64,000 bases of DNA from positions 6,775,855 to 6,839,854 of the forward strand of contig OZ038455.1 in NCBI GenBank assembly GCA_964036195.1, written 5' to 3'. The notes below the pieces were generated by a model. That model was not told where the DNA came from. It worked only from the letters and a program-made list of their open reading frames with translations, and ran no database searches. This document shows, piece by piece, positions 21,201 through 30,355 of this stretch. This stretch comes from Sphaerolaimus hirsutus. Taxonomy: Eukaryota > Nematoda > Chromadorea > Monhysterida > Sphaerolaimidae. The first letter of the stretch is position 1. Each line of letters starts with the position of its first letter. The position numbers and the translations under genes were made by a program.

Positions 21201-23433
21201 CATAACATCATCGTTAATAGGATAAAAAAATTTTCCAGCAAAAAAAACGTACTGGGAAAAAGAACATTTGTTTCTTGTGTACAACTCCGACTTTTTAATT
21301 TTTAAATATTTTTCTTTTTGTGAAAGTGTGTAAAATACATAAGTATCCTTTTTGCGTGTTATCGACTAAAACATAAGTAACTTTGGGCGCATACTTTGCG
21401 GTCCGCCAAGAATATATTACTCGACAAGGTGTGCGATTCACAATTCCCATTTGGTCACGTACCACTTTGTTCCATTGCAATTCGGCAGGGGGGTTGCCAC
21501 TGGCTCTACAAGTCAAATCGATCGGTTCACCGGGGCGCACAATCAGTGGATTACTGTCAGGCACCAGCGTCACCGAGGGGGGCACTAAATAGGGGGGGGG
21601 GGTGCCGTTTATGGCGCCAGGAAAAAGTGAGACATGTAGGCGAGCACGCGCATGAAAAAGTACACACTTTTTACACGTTCTGTGAAGAAAACTAAATACC
21701 GTATTTCCTCGAAATCCCCCCCTCAAAATGGGCACTATGGATTTGTGGTCCGGAAAATGCATAACAGACGTTCAAAACACTTACTGTGTTATGTTACAAC
21801 ATCGTTTATACCATCTACATCCTTATATAAGGCTGTAAAAACTTTAAAATGGTGGTCATTGTTGCATTTTTCACGTTTTTCTCTCAAAATTTTCACTCTG
21901 AAACAATAAACCCCCGGGGGGTATTTCAAGGAAATACGGTACTTGCTTTAACATTTTTCAGGAAAAAAGTACTACCTAACTTTTACATTTTCCTGGGGAA
22001 AAAGTATTTTACACACATGTACTCATGAGTACGAGTAAAAAAAGTTTCTGTACTCAGCGGCGAGTAAAATAACTTGTGGTGATTTCACTGCAACTTTTCA
22101 GAAATTCCAACGATAGAGCATCAAAATTACCCGATCAAAAAGTACCACTTAAGTGGACCTAAAATAAATCCACAAAAACATAATCTGAAAACAAACCTTG
22201 CACAATCAATTCATGCGTAATCTTCTTATCACTGCCCGCAATCATGCACACATATTTTCCCGAGTCATAATAATCCACAGAATCGATTATCATGTCCCAG
22301 ACTCCGCCCATCCCGTCGGCAGCCAGTCGAAACCTGTATTTTTGTCACAGTTGTTAAAATGTATTTATATTTACTTGAAAAATAGATATACTCGAGTACT
22401 GGGTAAATACATTCACTAATACTTTCGAAAAAGTACCTGAACTCACCTGTACGCGTACCTTTTTAAAGTATGCATACACAGAAAATGTGTTTTGGAAATT
22501 AAAAATCGCTATTAAATTTTTTGTCGCTAAATTAAAGAAACGTCGTTTGAGTTTACTGGAATCAGGTCTTTCTCAACTACGGTGTACGGAACCGAAAAAT
22601 CACCCATTCCTGTAAACTCAAATGCATCTGATAAATTTACTAAATCTTCAAAATATCATTATCAAACCATTGACATTCAAAAAAAAACTTTTGTCATCTC
22701 AAAAATCTCCCATACCCACCTATCATCGGGAGTGAGCCTGCCATCCTCAGCGAAAAGTAATTTGGTGGTATTTTCGTTCGGTACTTCCCGTTCCCACATT
22801 ATTGCCTCGTACTCTGAAAAGTGTCAAAGGTGAAATGTGAAAGTGTACATTTTTTGTAGGGAAATATTCTACTTGGATTGGAGTACAAAAAATTCTGTCA
22901 AATAAGTACTGGGAGTTCAAAAAAAATTCTGGCGAAATAATTAACCCATAATACCTCCCCACTCCTCGTTTAACCCACCCTCAAAAAATAAACCCCCGGG
23001 GTAATTCGATGAAATACGGTATATTTTTGAACACCTACCCAGTGTCCACTCCTTTTATCTTCAAAAAACTCAATACATTGACATTTGAAACGTAAAAGTT
23101 TAGTCTACAATATTAAAAAGTAAAAGACAATCCTATCAATATCAACAATTCCGAACCCCATCAATAATAACCACTAAATTAACCGCCATAAAACACCACC
23201 AAGTGTGGGGGTGGGGTTTATAAAAAATACAGGATATTTTCATCTAAAAACGCACCATTATCCACCACTTTACAAGGCAGTGTCACACTCTGTCCCATTT
23301 TGGCCCGGTGTATTCCGTCCCCGCTATCCACAAATTTCGCCTCTTTCCCATACAACTCCAGTAGATTAGCAGCGGCGTCGCTTTGGCGTAGTGCCAAAAT
23401 TAGTGACATAACTATTTTTATTGCGGCGTTCAT
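15140..23433 (-). CDS. Wrapper/klingon-like GPI-anchored Ig-FN3 cell adhesion protein, ten exons
   Basis: Joining ten exons by GT-AG sites gives 1,488 nt, 495 residues, with every splice phase agreeing. Residues 1 to about 22 are a signal peptide. Ig1 (about 40-137) has Cys54, Trp66 and Cys120. Ig2 (138-235) has Cys162, Trp174 and Cys216. Ig3 (236-332) has Cys258, Trp270 and Cys315. A fibronectin III domain follows (about 333-445). The tail 458-495 has a Ser/Ala-rich stretch followed by a hydrophobic end, as in GPI-anchor signals. N-glycosylation sequons are at 74, 255 and 294. Three Ig plus one FN3 with a GPI tail and about 500 residues is the plan of insect wrapper and klingon, which act in neuron-glia contact and photoreceptor/neuronal differentiation; I cannot decide between them. 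Expected location is the outer face of the plasma membrane. The ATG context CAAAATG suits insects. The 5' UTR was not identified. Confidence 0.88.
15380..15555. mobile_element. Palindrome of the TGTCAAATGTCATGCAAAG family, 3' end of last intron
   Basis: Left: CCTGTAAAATGTCAAATG and GCAAAGTGTCAAAAGTCATG. Right: the inverse, CACTTTGCATGACATTTGAC, to CTACAAAATG-like sequence. Outer ends GGTGCCAATCCCAGACC and GGTTTGGGAGTGCCCC are inverted. Same family as 40348-40851 and 63176-63350. Confidence 0.65.
15660..16672. repeat. TTTTCGAATTTTCGAA minisatellites on both sides of a MITE, last intron
   Basis: 15662-15735 and 16520-16672 consist of repeated TTTTCGAA/TTCGAAAA motifs. Between them lies the CCGTATT element 16020-16380. 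Outside, 15548-15600 and 16735-16790 carry inverted parts of the CACACTAGTTTTCACACGAA family, so a larger composite probably spans 15548-16790. Confidence 0.55.
16020..16380. mobile_element. CCGTATTTCCT palindromic MITE in last intron
   Basis: CCGTATTTCCTAGAA...AGAAAATACGG between TA at 16018-16019 and 16381-16382, with long C and G runs inside each end. Confidence 0.82.
16961..17155 (-). CDS. Exon 9: second half of fibronectin III and linker
   Basis: The acceptor CAATTCAG lies behind C10. The exon encodes the FN3 phrases NTLYDIQIRAKNDHGWG, then a basic Ser-rich linker ending RMTE. The donor A|GTGAGT is followed by G11 at +15. Phase 1. Confidence 0.87.
17384..17945. mobile_element. 562-bp mariner-like foldback in intron 8
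   Basis: Long inverted arms of over 200 bp begin CAGGGTGCGGCAATTTAGAC and end with the inverse, flanked by TA at 17382-17383 and 17946-17947. The TA target and CAGGGTG ends suit Tc1/mariner. No transposase is present; the centre is a T-rich 150 bp. Confidence 0.88.
18233..18415 (-). CDS. Exon 8: first half of fibronectin III
   Basis: The acceptor ATTCCAG gives GLPGPPLISVDG, the usual FN3 start, then ISLRWHIQ and ITEYEIRWKP. I placed the donor at AAGG|GTCTGT because only this phase (1) fits exon 9; an earlier GT at ACG|GTATTT would break the frame. A run of G13 starts 9 nt into the intron. Confidence 0.82.
18689..18848 (-). CDS. Exon 7: second half of Ig3
   Basis: The acceptor is C10-AG. The exon encodes LSTPGRLAMF, the sequon NHT, then DFGTYTCRVANHMG with the last Ig Cys. 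The donor ACTG|GTTCGT is non-consensus but leaves phase 1, which exon 8 requires. Confidence 0.88.
19257..19387 (-). CDS. Exon 6: first half of Ig3
   Basis: The acceptor CTACGCAG joins in phase 1 to give FAPQVHTPHRM, the typical inter-Ig linker. Cys is in SVNLTCVF and Trp in PQVTWMHN. It ends in phase 0 at GAG|GTCAGT. Confidence 0.88.
19762..20193. mobile_element. CCGTATTACCTCGAA MITE in intron 5
   Basis: TA-flanked (19760-19761, 20194-20195). CCGTATTACCTCGAATTA at the left and GGAGGTAATACGG at the right, with multiple CCCCCCTCGAA blocks. The remainder of intron 5 (20196-20867) is AT-rich with no exon seen. Confidence 0.85.
20868..21039 (-). CDS. Exon 5: second half of Ig2
   Basis: The acceptor ACCCAG enters in phase 0. 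A Ser/Thr/Lys/Gly-rich loop precedes GRFYIAKATSADSGTYECTA, which carries the second Ig2 Cys. The exon ends RVNVH with donor GTGAGT, phase 1. Confidence 0.87.
21141..21415. mobile_element. TACTCGGCGAACC MITE filling intron 4
   Basis: Starts TACTCGGCGAACCGTA after TA, ends GCGGTCCGCCAAGAATA. It occupies most of the 423-bp intron between exons 4 and 5 and stops about 47 bp from the exon 4 donor. Right boundary is approximate. Confidence 0.78.
21463..21584 (-). CDS. Exon 4: first half of Ig2
   Basis: The acceptor CTATTTAG is preceded by C11. The exon starts with VPPSVTLVPDSNP, has Cys in IDLTCRASG and Trp in LQWNKV, and ends in phase 0 at GTG|GTACGT. Confidence 0.88.
21699..21939. mobile_element. 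CCGTATTTCCTCGAA MITE in intron 3
   Basis: TA-flanked (21697-21698, 21940-21941). Its core is nearly the same as that of 14164-14482, so these are recent siblings. Confidence 0.86.
22197..22333 (-). CDS. Exon 3: end of Ig1
   Basis: The acceptor ATACAG completes the split Arg. The exon encodes the second Ig Cys in DSGKYVCMIAG and leaves phase 1 at CAAG|GTTTGT. It lies between two GTACTC-rich transposon remnants. Confidence 0.88.
22720..22813 (-). CDS. Exon 2: core Trp of Ig1
   Basis: The acceptor TTTTCAG joins in phase 1 and encodes EYEAIMWERE with the Ig core Trp, then the sequon NTT and LLFAEDGRLTPDDR. The donor is AG|GTGGGT, phase 2. A 94-nt exon. Confidence 0.87.
22928..23020. mobile_element. 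Truncated CCGTATT MITE in intron 1
   Basis: Only the right end is intact: CCCCCGGGGTAATTCGATG then AAATACGG and TA. The left terminus is missing. Confidence 0.6.
23256..23433 (-). CDS. Exon 1: start, signal peptide, first Ig strand
   Basis: The ATG at 23433 opens a hydrophobic leader (IKIVMSLILAL) followed by small residues DAAA, a plausible cleavage site, then the first Ig Cys in SVTLPCK. The donor ATG|GTGCGT leaves phase 1. The duplicated flank starts only 53 bp upstream of this ATG. Confidence 0.85.
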
Positions 23434-23863
23434 TTTGAGTGATTAGGGTTGTAATTTTTTTATATTTAGAATAGATAGACTGATTAATTCAATTTGATGC
23501 CGAATGTGAATGAAATGCAATGAATTAATAGGAATTATTTGAGCACCTTATAGACTAGTATGCATTGCACTGGAATTTGTCCTTTTGGCAGTCGATTTTT
23601 TGCGATGTCTGCAGAATGAAAGTGAATGAAATGTTAATTACGCAATTTTGAAAGGGTGATTAATGAAGCAAATGGTAATGAGTTAATTTTCTATTTATAA
23701 ATGCCAGACTTTACTTGATGCACCGCGGTTAGCATCGCAAAATGGATGATTTTGATAAAATTTAGGTAATCTCAAACAATGTATCAAAAAGAAAACAAAA
23801 TTAGATCTCACTGAAAAACGCAGAGAAAATATAAAAAATATTTTTGATCCCATAAATAATATA

Positions 23864-23982
23864 CTGTATTACCTCGAAATACCCCCATGGGGGTTTATTA
23901 TTTCGCCAGCAAAATTTGAGGGGGGGTTAATTCGAGGGGAGGTTGATTCAAGGGGGGGGGGGGGTAATTCGAGGTAATACGG
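23864..23982. mobile_element. CCGTATT MITE, ortholog of 378-492
   Basis: Same insertion and TA flanks as the left copy; it differs mainly in the length of its G run (G14-class here). Confidence 0.8.
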
Positions 23983-24162
23983 TATACTTGATCAAATTAC
24001 TCTGACAAACAGGAGAAAATATAGATAAATGTAACATTTTGACTAATTCTGATATTTAAAAAATATAAATCACCAAGGATTTTCCAATGCTAATCGAGGT
24101 GAATTTTTGGACACGGAAAATCTTCCGCAAACCAAAATTTCTGTCTCAAAAATGCCAAATTA

Positions 24163-24983
24163 TACTCCAGTTACTTTACTCTAGGGTGTCAACAAAAACT
24201 TTTTGGTGGAAAACGGAAACGGAAACGGAAAAAGTTTGCACTTGCCGGAAAACGGAAACAGAAACGGAAAAAAATTTCCACCTGCCGGAAAACGGAAAAC
24301 GGAAAAATGAAAGCCCGGAAAACGGTAACGGAAACAGAAAAATTTGCTGAAATTATGCCGGAAACGGAAAAAATTTGCTGAAATTTTGCCGGAAACGGAA
24401 AAAAAATTGCACAAATTTATCCAGAAATCAAAAAATTTGCAGAAATCTTGCTAGAAATAGAAACAATTCACATAATTTAGAACCTGCATGCATGTTTACC
24501 AGTTTGGCTGAAACAGAAAACAGATAATTGAGCCAGAAAATGAAAAAAAGTTGGAAAAACATACAATTGAGCCGGAAAACGGAAAAAAGGCGGAAAAACT
24601 GAAATTTTAGCCGGAAAACGGAAAATGAGCCGGAAAAACGGAAACGGAAACGGAAAAAAAATTTAGCAGCCGGAAAACGGAAACGGAAAAAAATTTGCCT
24701 GAGGAAAGCGTAAACGGAAAACGGAAAACGGAAAGTTGACACCCTACTTTACACCCTGCACGCGTGGTTCCGCTGGAAGCGTGCCAACGGTTTTTTAATG
24801 CATGCGATTTTCAAAAAAAGTTGTAAAAAGTCATCGCTGTTATAACGCTATACGTCAACCAATTCACAACAATGATGATTTTATTCATCTTTTACACAAA
24901 CATCGCATGCTTTATCACCATTGGCACGCTGCCAACGTGAGACATAAATGAGTGCGAGGGCAGAGTATCATGTCAGCCGAGTA
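24163..24983. mobile_element. TA-inserted MITE carrying a nested CGGAAAA element
   Basis: Ends TACTC...GAGTA, flanked by TA at 24161-24162 and 24984-24985. The left copy has the empty TA at 670-671. The host MITE resembles 11886-12114, and 24182-24746 is inserted in it. Confidence 0.87.
24182..24746 (+). mobile_element. 565-bp hAT-like element filled with CGGAAAACGG minisatellite
   Basis: TAGGGTGTCAAC...GTTGACACCCTA, flanked by CTTTACTC and CTTTACAC (7 of 8 match). Nearly all of it is CGGAAAA/CGGAAAC repeat with a short unique centre (GCATGCATGTTTACC) shared with 9361-11216. Confidence 0.85.
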
Positions 24984-25273
24984 TACCACATTCGTAAACG
25001 CAATATCGCACTAACTTGAACTGAAATAATGATACATTCTCACATCGAAAGTAAACAGTCACCATTTCGAACGTTAAATTGACTGCGCGCGAAAAAGTCA
25101 AGTATGTGCAAAGTTTAAGGAGCCCTGACATTTCCGATTTTTGTGAGCTCCATTTCCACCTAACACAGCCCAACAAATTTACATGTAAAATAGTTCGGCT
25201 TGTCAGATAAATAGGCGTTTGAAAAAATGGCGTAAAGCGCAAGCCGAAATGTAAAAATTCTATCAAAAATATA

Positions 25274-25491
25274 CCATATTTCATCGAAATACCCCAGGGG
25301 GTTTATTATTTCGCCGGAAAATTTTTGAGGGAGGTTTATTCAAGGGGGCCTATTCGAGGGGGGGTATTATTTCGCGAGAAATTTTACAAAATTCCATTAT
25401 TTTTGTAACATAGTCGGAAGCAGAAAAATTCAACAATAACATAGGTGTAATAGCGTCTATAGAATAGGGGGGATAATTCAAGGAAACCCGG
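25274..25491. mobile_element. CCGTATT-family MITE, uninterrupted ortholog of 961-1413
   Basis: CCATATTTCATCGAA...GGAAACCCGG between TA at 25272-25273 and 25492-25493. Serves as the empty site for the 1167-1409 insertion. Confidence 0.7.
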
Positions 25492-27939
25492 TAAATCTCC
25501 CTAGATTTTCAGAAGGCTTATGACATGTGTGATGCTAAATCCCGTCTTCAAATCGACTCGCATTTCCCTGCCGAGCGCAATTTTAGTATATAGGCGCCAC
25601 GCGCCAAAAAAAGGCGCCAACGAAAAGTAAAATAGCAATAAAAGGCGCAAATACATCACTATTCAGTAAAATACAACAGTGTACCATAAAGTGAATACTT
25701 TTTCCACCGGTCCGCGTAGAATACATTCATAGAGGAGTGAAATTGAATTTTTTGCTGTGCATTGCACACGACTGCAGCAACGTAGCACTGCATACATGCA
25801 CACTGGTTCAAAAATGCGACATTTTTGTGCGGGGGGGGGGGGGGGTAAATCGAGGCATTTATTCTTGAGTGGGATTGGGACGATATAAATACCTTTCGAT
25901 GTCGATACTCGATATTTTTTAGAAATCTGTCGCCGGCGCTATTTTTTACACCAGGACACGTAAATACAACGCTTGTATTTACGTATTTATCAAGTATACA
26001 CGTAGATTGACTGTCATTTGCGGGGAATTCAATAGAAAGCACATATCACATATCTATTGTCACCAAAAACATTGAAAAGCCTTTGCAAAAGTAGGATTCA
26101 AAAATATTAAACCTTTTTTCATCGATATTATTTTTTTCAGCCACGAACGGGTTCAAAGCCCATGATTCAATTATCATTCTGTACTGTATTTTTAGTTTTT
26201 ACCCTTAAATGAATAAAACTGTACCTGAATAAAGCTATCAATATTAAGACATTTGACTCTGTAATAAATCGACGTCAACCCACTACCCAATTATAAATAC
26301 AGTACACAATAACCCCCCCTCGAATAGCCGCCCTAAAAACCCCCTTCATACTTAACAAAAACCAAGAGTCAACCCCCAATGACAAATGAGCATATATCAT
26401 CTGGTCATAATAAGACTCACATGTAGCTAACACATGTAAGCTAACAAACTTGGCCTAGTATAAGCTACTGTTCTATTTATAGCATTCTTTACTACACATT
26501 CGTTTTGTCACTAATTAGTTATTTTACTAGGTCTACTGATTCTACTTACTGAGCGCTATATAAAGAATGTTACCGTATTTTTATGAATAAAGCACCGACG
26601 TTTTTTTGTGCGCCAAATTCTCCCATAGTGAGGATAATGTAATCTGATGATATATTTTTTACAAATTTTTGGATTTTATTCAGATGGGATATGGTAGATC
26701 GATGGACATGACTCAATTAGCCACTCTATTAGAAGAATTATGGTATTTTTATATTTATTAGAGACAACAGGTAAATTACAAGTACACAGGTTATTTATTT
26801 TTCCAGTAGAAATTACCCTTCTACATACTTTTAGCCCAATGAGTAATTTTTTTGAAATTATAGAAAAATGCAAATTCCCTATGAAACAAATGTCACGGAG
26901 GCAAAATTAGCTGGGGTCTTAAATCACCGTGGAACAGTTATTTGAAAAAGAGAGTTATTTATGCGAGTTCTGACTTCTGATCTGGATGCTAATACGCGCT
27001 AAAAGTATAAAAAGCACATGTTTCTCATTAAAAAATTTTGCTCTGAAAAATTCCGACGAAAATGGGCAGAAATACTGAAACGTATGAAATCCATAAAATC
27101 TACGATCATTTGCAAAAAAAATACAAAAAGGAAAAATATATAGAAAAAGCCATCTCAAAAATATTTATCGAAAAACCGAGTCAAGTCAAGCCGAGTTAAT
27201 CTGAAGAAAGCTCCACATGGACGCACGTTAGCATTAGTGGTGTGAAAATTGTAAAATGGCGCTTAACGCCATTTTGAAGTGTCTTGTTTTAAAAATATCA
27301 AAAACTAGGATTTAGGAACAATTTCGAGTATCTATAGCTTTTCATATTTATCGTTGCCGCACGCACTAATTTACTAGGTAACGTATACGATTGGGTGCTC
27401 ATAACTCAGCTTTGAATACACTTAACTTACAGAAAGAGTTTTTTTAAACCTCCGCCAACTGCAGTTGACAGACATCTCATTCCAGTCAACTCAAAAGCCG
27501 AATTATGAGTTGACGGGCGTCTCATTTTGGCGCCTAGCGCCATTTATATTGGTGTAGGCGCCATTTACCAGCGCCTATTTTTCAACGTGTAAGCTCAAGC
27601 ATGCTCGCAGGCTATATAATCAATTTGTAAATACAAGATGAGCGCAGCCCGGAAAGTTCACTTGTTCATTCTTGTACATTTTGTTGACTTACTTGATTCG
27701 TGTATTGGAAGGTGTGTTAGTTATGAGTGAAGATTGCACTAAAAATAAGTTGAAAGTATTGTGATCATTTGAAAAAAATCTGAAATATTTTAAGGAATGC
27801 TCATCGCTTTTTTGATCCTGAATTGATGTGAAATTTTCCACCGACAATTTCTAAAGATTTCAAATTTATTTTACCTACACAAGTAAGCTATTGCTTCCTA
27901 CAATCAGTAAAATGTGAAATCAAGTGAGTTATTGTTTGA

Positions 27940-28165
27940 GGGCATTTTACATGACTTTCGACACTTTGCATGACATTTGACATTTTAAATACAGGACATT
28001 TTACATGACTTTCGACACTTTGCATGACATTTGACATCTTAAATACAGGACATTTTACATGACTTTCGACACTTTGCATGACATTTGACATTTTAAATAC
28101 AGGACATTTTACATGACTTTTGACACTCGGCATGCGTGACATGATATTTGATATTTTACATGCCT
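27940..28165. repeat. Tandem repeat, 54-bp unit
   Basis: About three 54-bp units in which TTTGCATGACATTTGACA is followed by TTTTAAATACAGGAC. Orthologous to the 38-bp array at 5200-5412, but the unit has gained 16 bp and been re-amplified. Confidence 0.8.
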
Positions 28166-28753
28166 GTGAATGGCACCAGATCGAATTTTGAAGACAAATG
28201 AACTCGAGTAACCCATCACATATCTTCGTGCAAAAACAGGGGTGCCTAGGGGCAACGAAAAGATACTTGAATTGGATTGGTGTCAATTTCCTGTTGACTG
28301 ACGGACCGTTTTTTCTCTATTCTTTGTCCGCTTTTTACTTTTTATGGTTTGCATCACATCTCAAAGTTAAGCAAAAGTTACGTAGATTTTTGCAATATAG
28401 ATGGGATATCATTTATTTAGACTGTAAATAAGTCAAAGATGCCAAGAAAGAACTTTCGGGCACAAAAAATGCCGTTTTCTTGGTGGACAGTTTTTCTAAT
28501 CTAAAAATATCACAATATAAAAATTGCCTGATTGATGCCGTTATAAAATGTCATCTTCAAAGCGATTTGTCCTCTTTCAGCAAGTAAATCCTAAGTTTGA
28601 TTAATATTCATTTTTTTGCTACATGTGAGGTCTGATTTTATGGATCCCCGAAAACTTTTCCGCTATACATTTCTGTATCCAAATGACGAAAACACATTTT
28701 GGATACGAAACTAAATGTACTTCAAAAATGAGTTGCGGAAGTGCCCAATTGGC

Positions 28754-28945
28754 CCTGCGCACACTAGTTTTCACACGAAATTTCGATAACTCATAAATGA
28801 GCTTTGAACGTGTTTGAGTTTTCCACAATGAGTCATTTTAATCTCCGTCAACTGTAGTTGACGGCCACCTCATTGTATGAAACTCAAATGCGTTCTAAGC
28901 TGATTTGTCAGTTTTCGAAATTTCGTGTGAAAACTAGTGTGCGCG
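28754..28945. mobile_element. Palindromic MITE, TGCGCACACTAGTTTTCAC ends
   Basis: The left arm reads TGCGCACACTAG, TTTTCACACG, AAATTTCGA; the right arm is its inverse, ending CTAGTGTGCGCG. The centre has CAACTGTAGTTGACGG. Part of the family seen at 44613 and 52531. Confidence 0.8.
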
Positions 28946-28948
28946 AGA

Positions 28949-30355
28949 CCCTACGCATTTCCCATACGGCGTATTCCACATGCAAATACGTTGCACAATT
29001 TTTCTCCTGTATTGCACAAACCTAACATTGCACATGAGTGCCGTCAATTGCACATGGCAGAACAAAGATTGCACATATATGGCGAGTCTCAAGTGGCAAA
29101 AATTGCACATGGCACCAGTAAATTCCCCATAATGCAAAGTATGCAGCTGTGAAATCACAGGGATTAGTGAGTATTGAGCTGAATGTGCAAACAAGTGCAA
29201 GTAAATGTATGTGATTGTGCCTACACACACTAGTTGACAACTGAAATTTCCCAAACTGATAAATCTGTTTTGAACACATTTGAGTTTACCATACTGACTG
29301 ATTTTTGATCTCTGTCAACTGTATTACTCAATATTAGATTTCTATTTGCATCAACTTATTCATTGAAAAATGAGACTGAGTTTGACTCAAGCAATTAAAA
29401 ATATATTTTCAATAATGGCAAACAAATCAGCCAGCTTAAAAATTGTATTTTTAATCAACCCCAAATACAATGGTGACAGAAAGTTTCAATGGCCATAAAT
29501 ATGTGGATAATCTGTGTACTTGACACTATTTATTATACAATTAAGGGCAACTGTGTTTTTGCATTAACTTGCATTATTGTATATACTGTTGACACACACT
29601 AGTTGACAACTGAAATTTCCAAAACTGATAAATCTATTTTGAATACATTTGAGTTTACCATAGTGAATTATTTTTATCTCTGAACAGTATTAGTCAATAT
29701 TAGATTTTTAATCTTCATAAACTTATTTATTCTGGAAAACTGAAATGTATTTAAAACAGATTTATCAGCATTGGACCTTTCAGTTGTCAACTAAAAAGTA
29801 TGTTTAGGGCCATATATTTGCTGAAAATGGCTACTACTGGTTATCATTTGGAATAGATTCTAGTGATCTATTTAAATTCCCTTCAGAGAGCTTTGACTAA
29901 AAATGAGACAGTTTCATTCAAGCAATTAAAACAAATCGATTTTCAATATTGGCTAAATAATCAGCCAGCTTAAATTCATAGATTTTAATCAACCCCAAAT
30001 ACAACAGTGACAGATAGTGCCAATGGCCAGTAATATTTGGATAATCTGTATAATTGACACTATTATGCAATGAAGGGCAGCTGTGTTTTTGCATTAACTT
30101 GCATTATTGTAAATACTATGAATTTGGACCCTTCACATCTGCACAAATTGCACATGGACACAGAAGATTGCACATGAGGGCTGTGCATACTTTGTGTTAT
30201 GGCAAATGGATACCCATTTTGGCGTTGAATCTTTGCCCGCCATGGGGAATATTATGTCCCCATGTGCAACTTATTAATTTGTGGAATGTGCGGCACTTAT
30301 GGGAGGTTTATTACAAATGTGCAATGCGCGGTTATGGGGAATCCGCCATTCCCCG
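28949..30355 (+). repeat. 1.4-kb TTGCACATG repeat, copy A
   Basis: Almost identical over its whole length to 53672-55075 in inverse orientation. TTGCACATG recurs near both ends (about 29020-29120 and 30147-30175). The interior is a double block: each half has a CACACTAGTTGACAACTG motif and a ATTTGAGTTTACCATA motif. It begins CCTACGCATTTCCCATA and ends GCCATTCCCC. Open frames of about 100-130 codons exist but show no coding character. Superfamily unknown. Confidence 0.85.
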
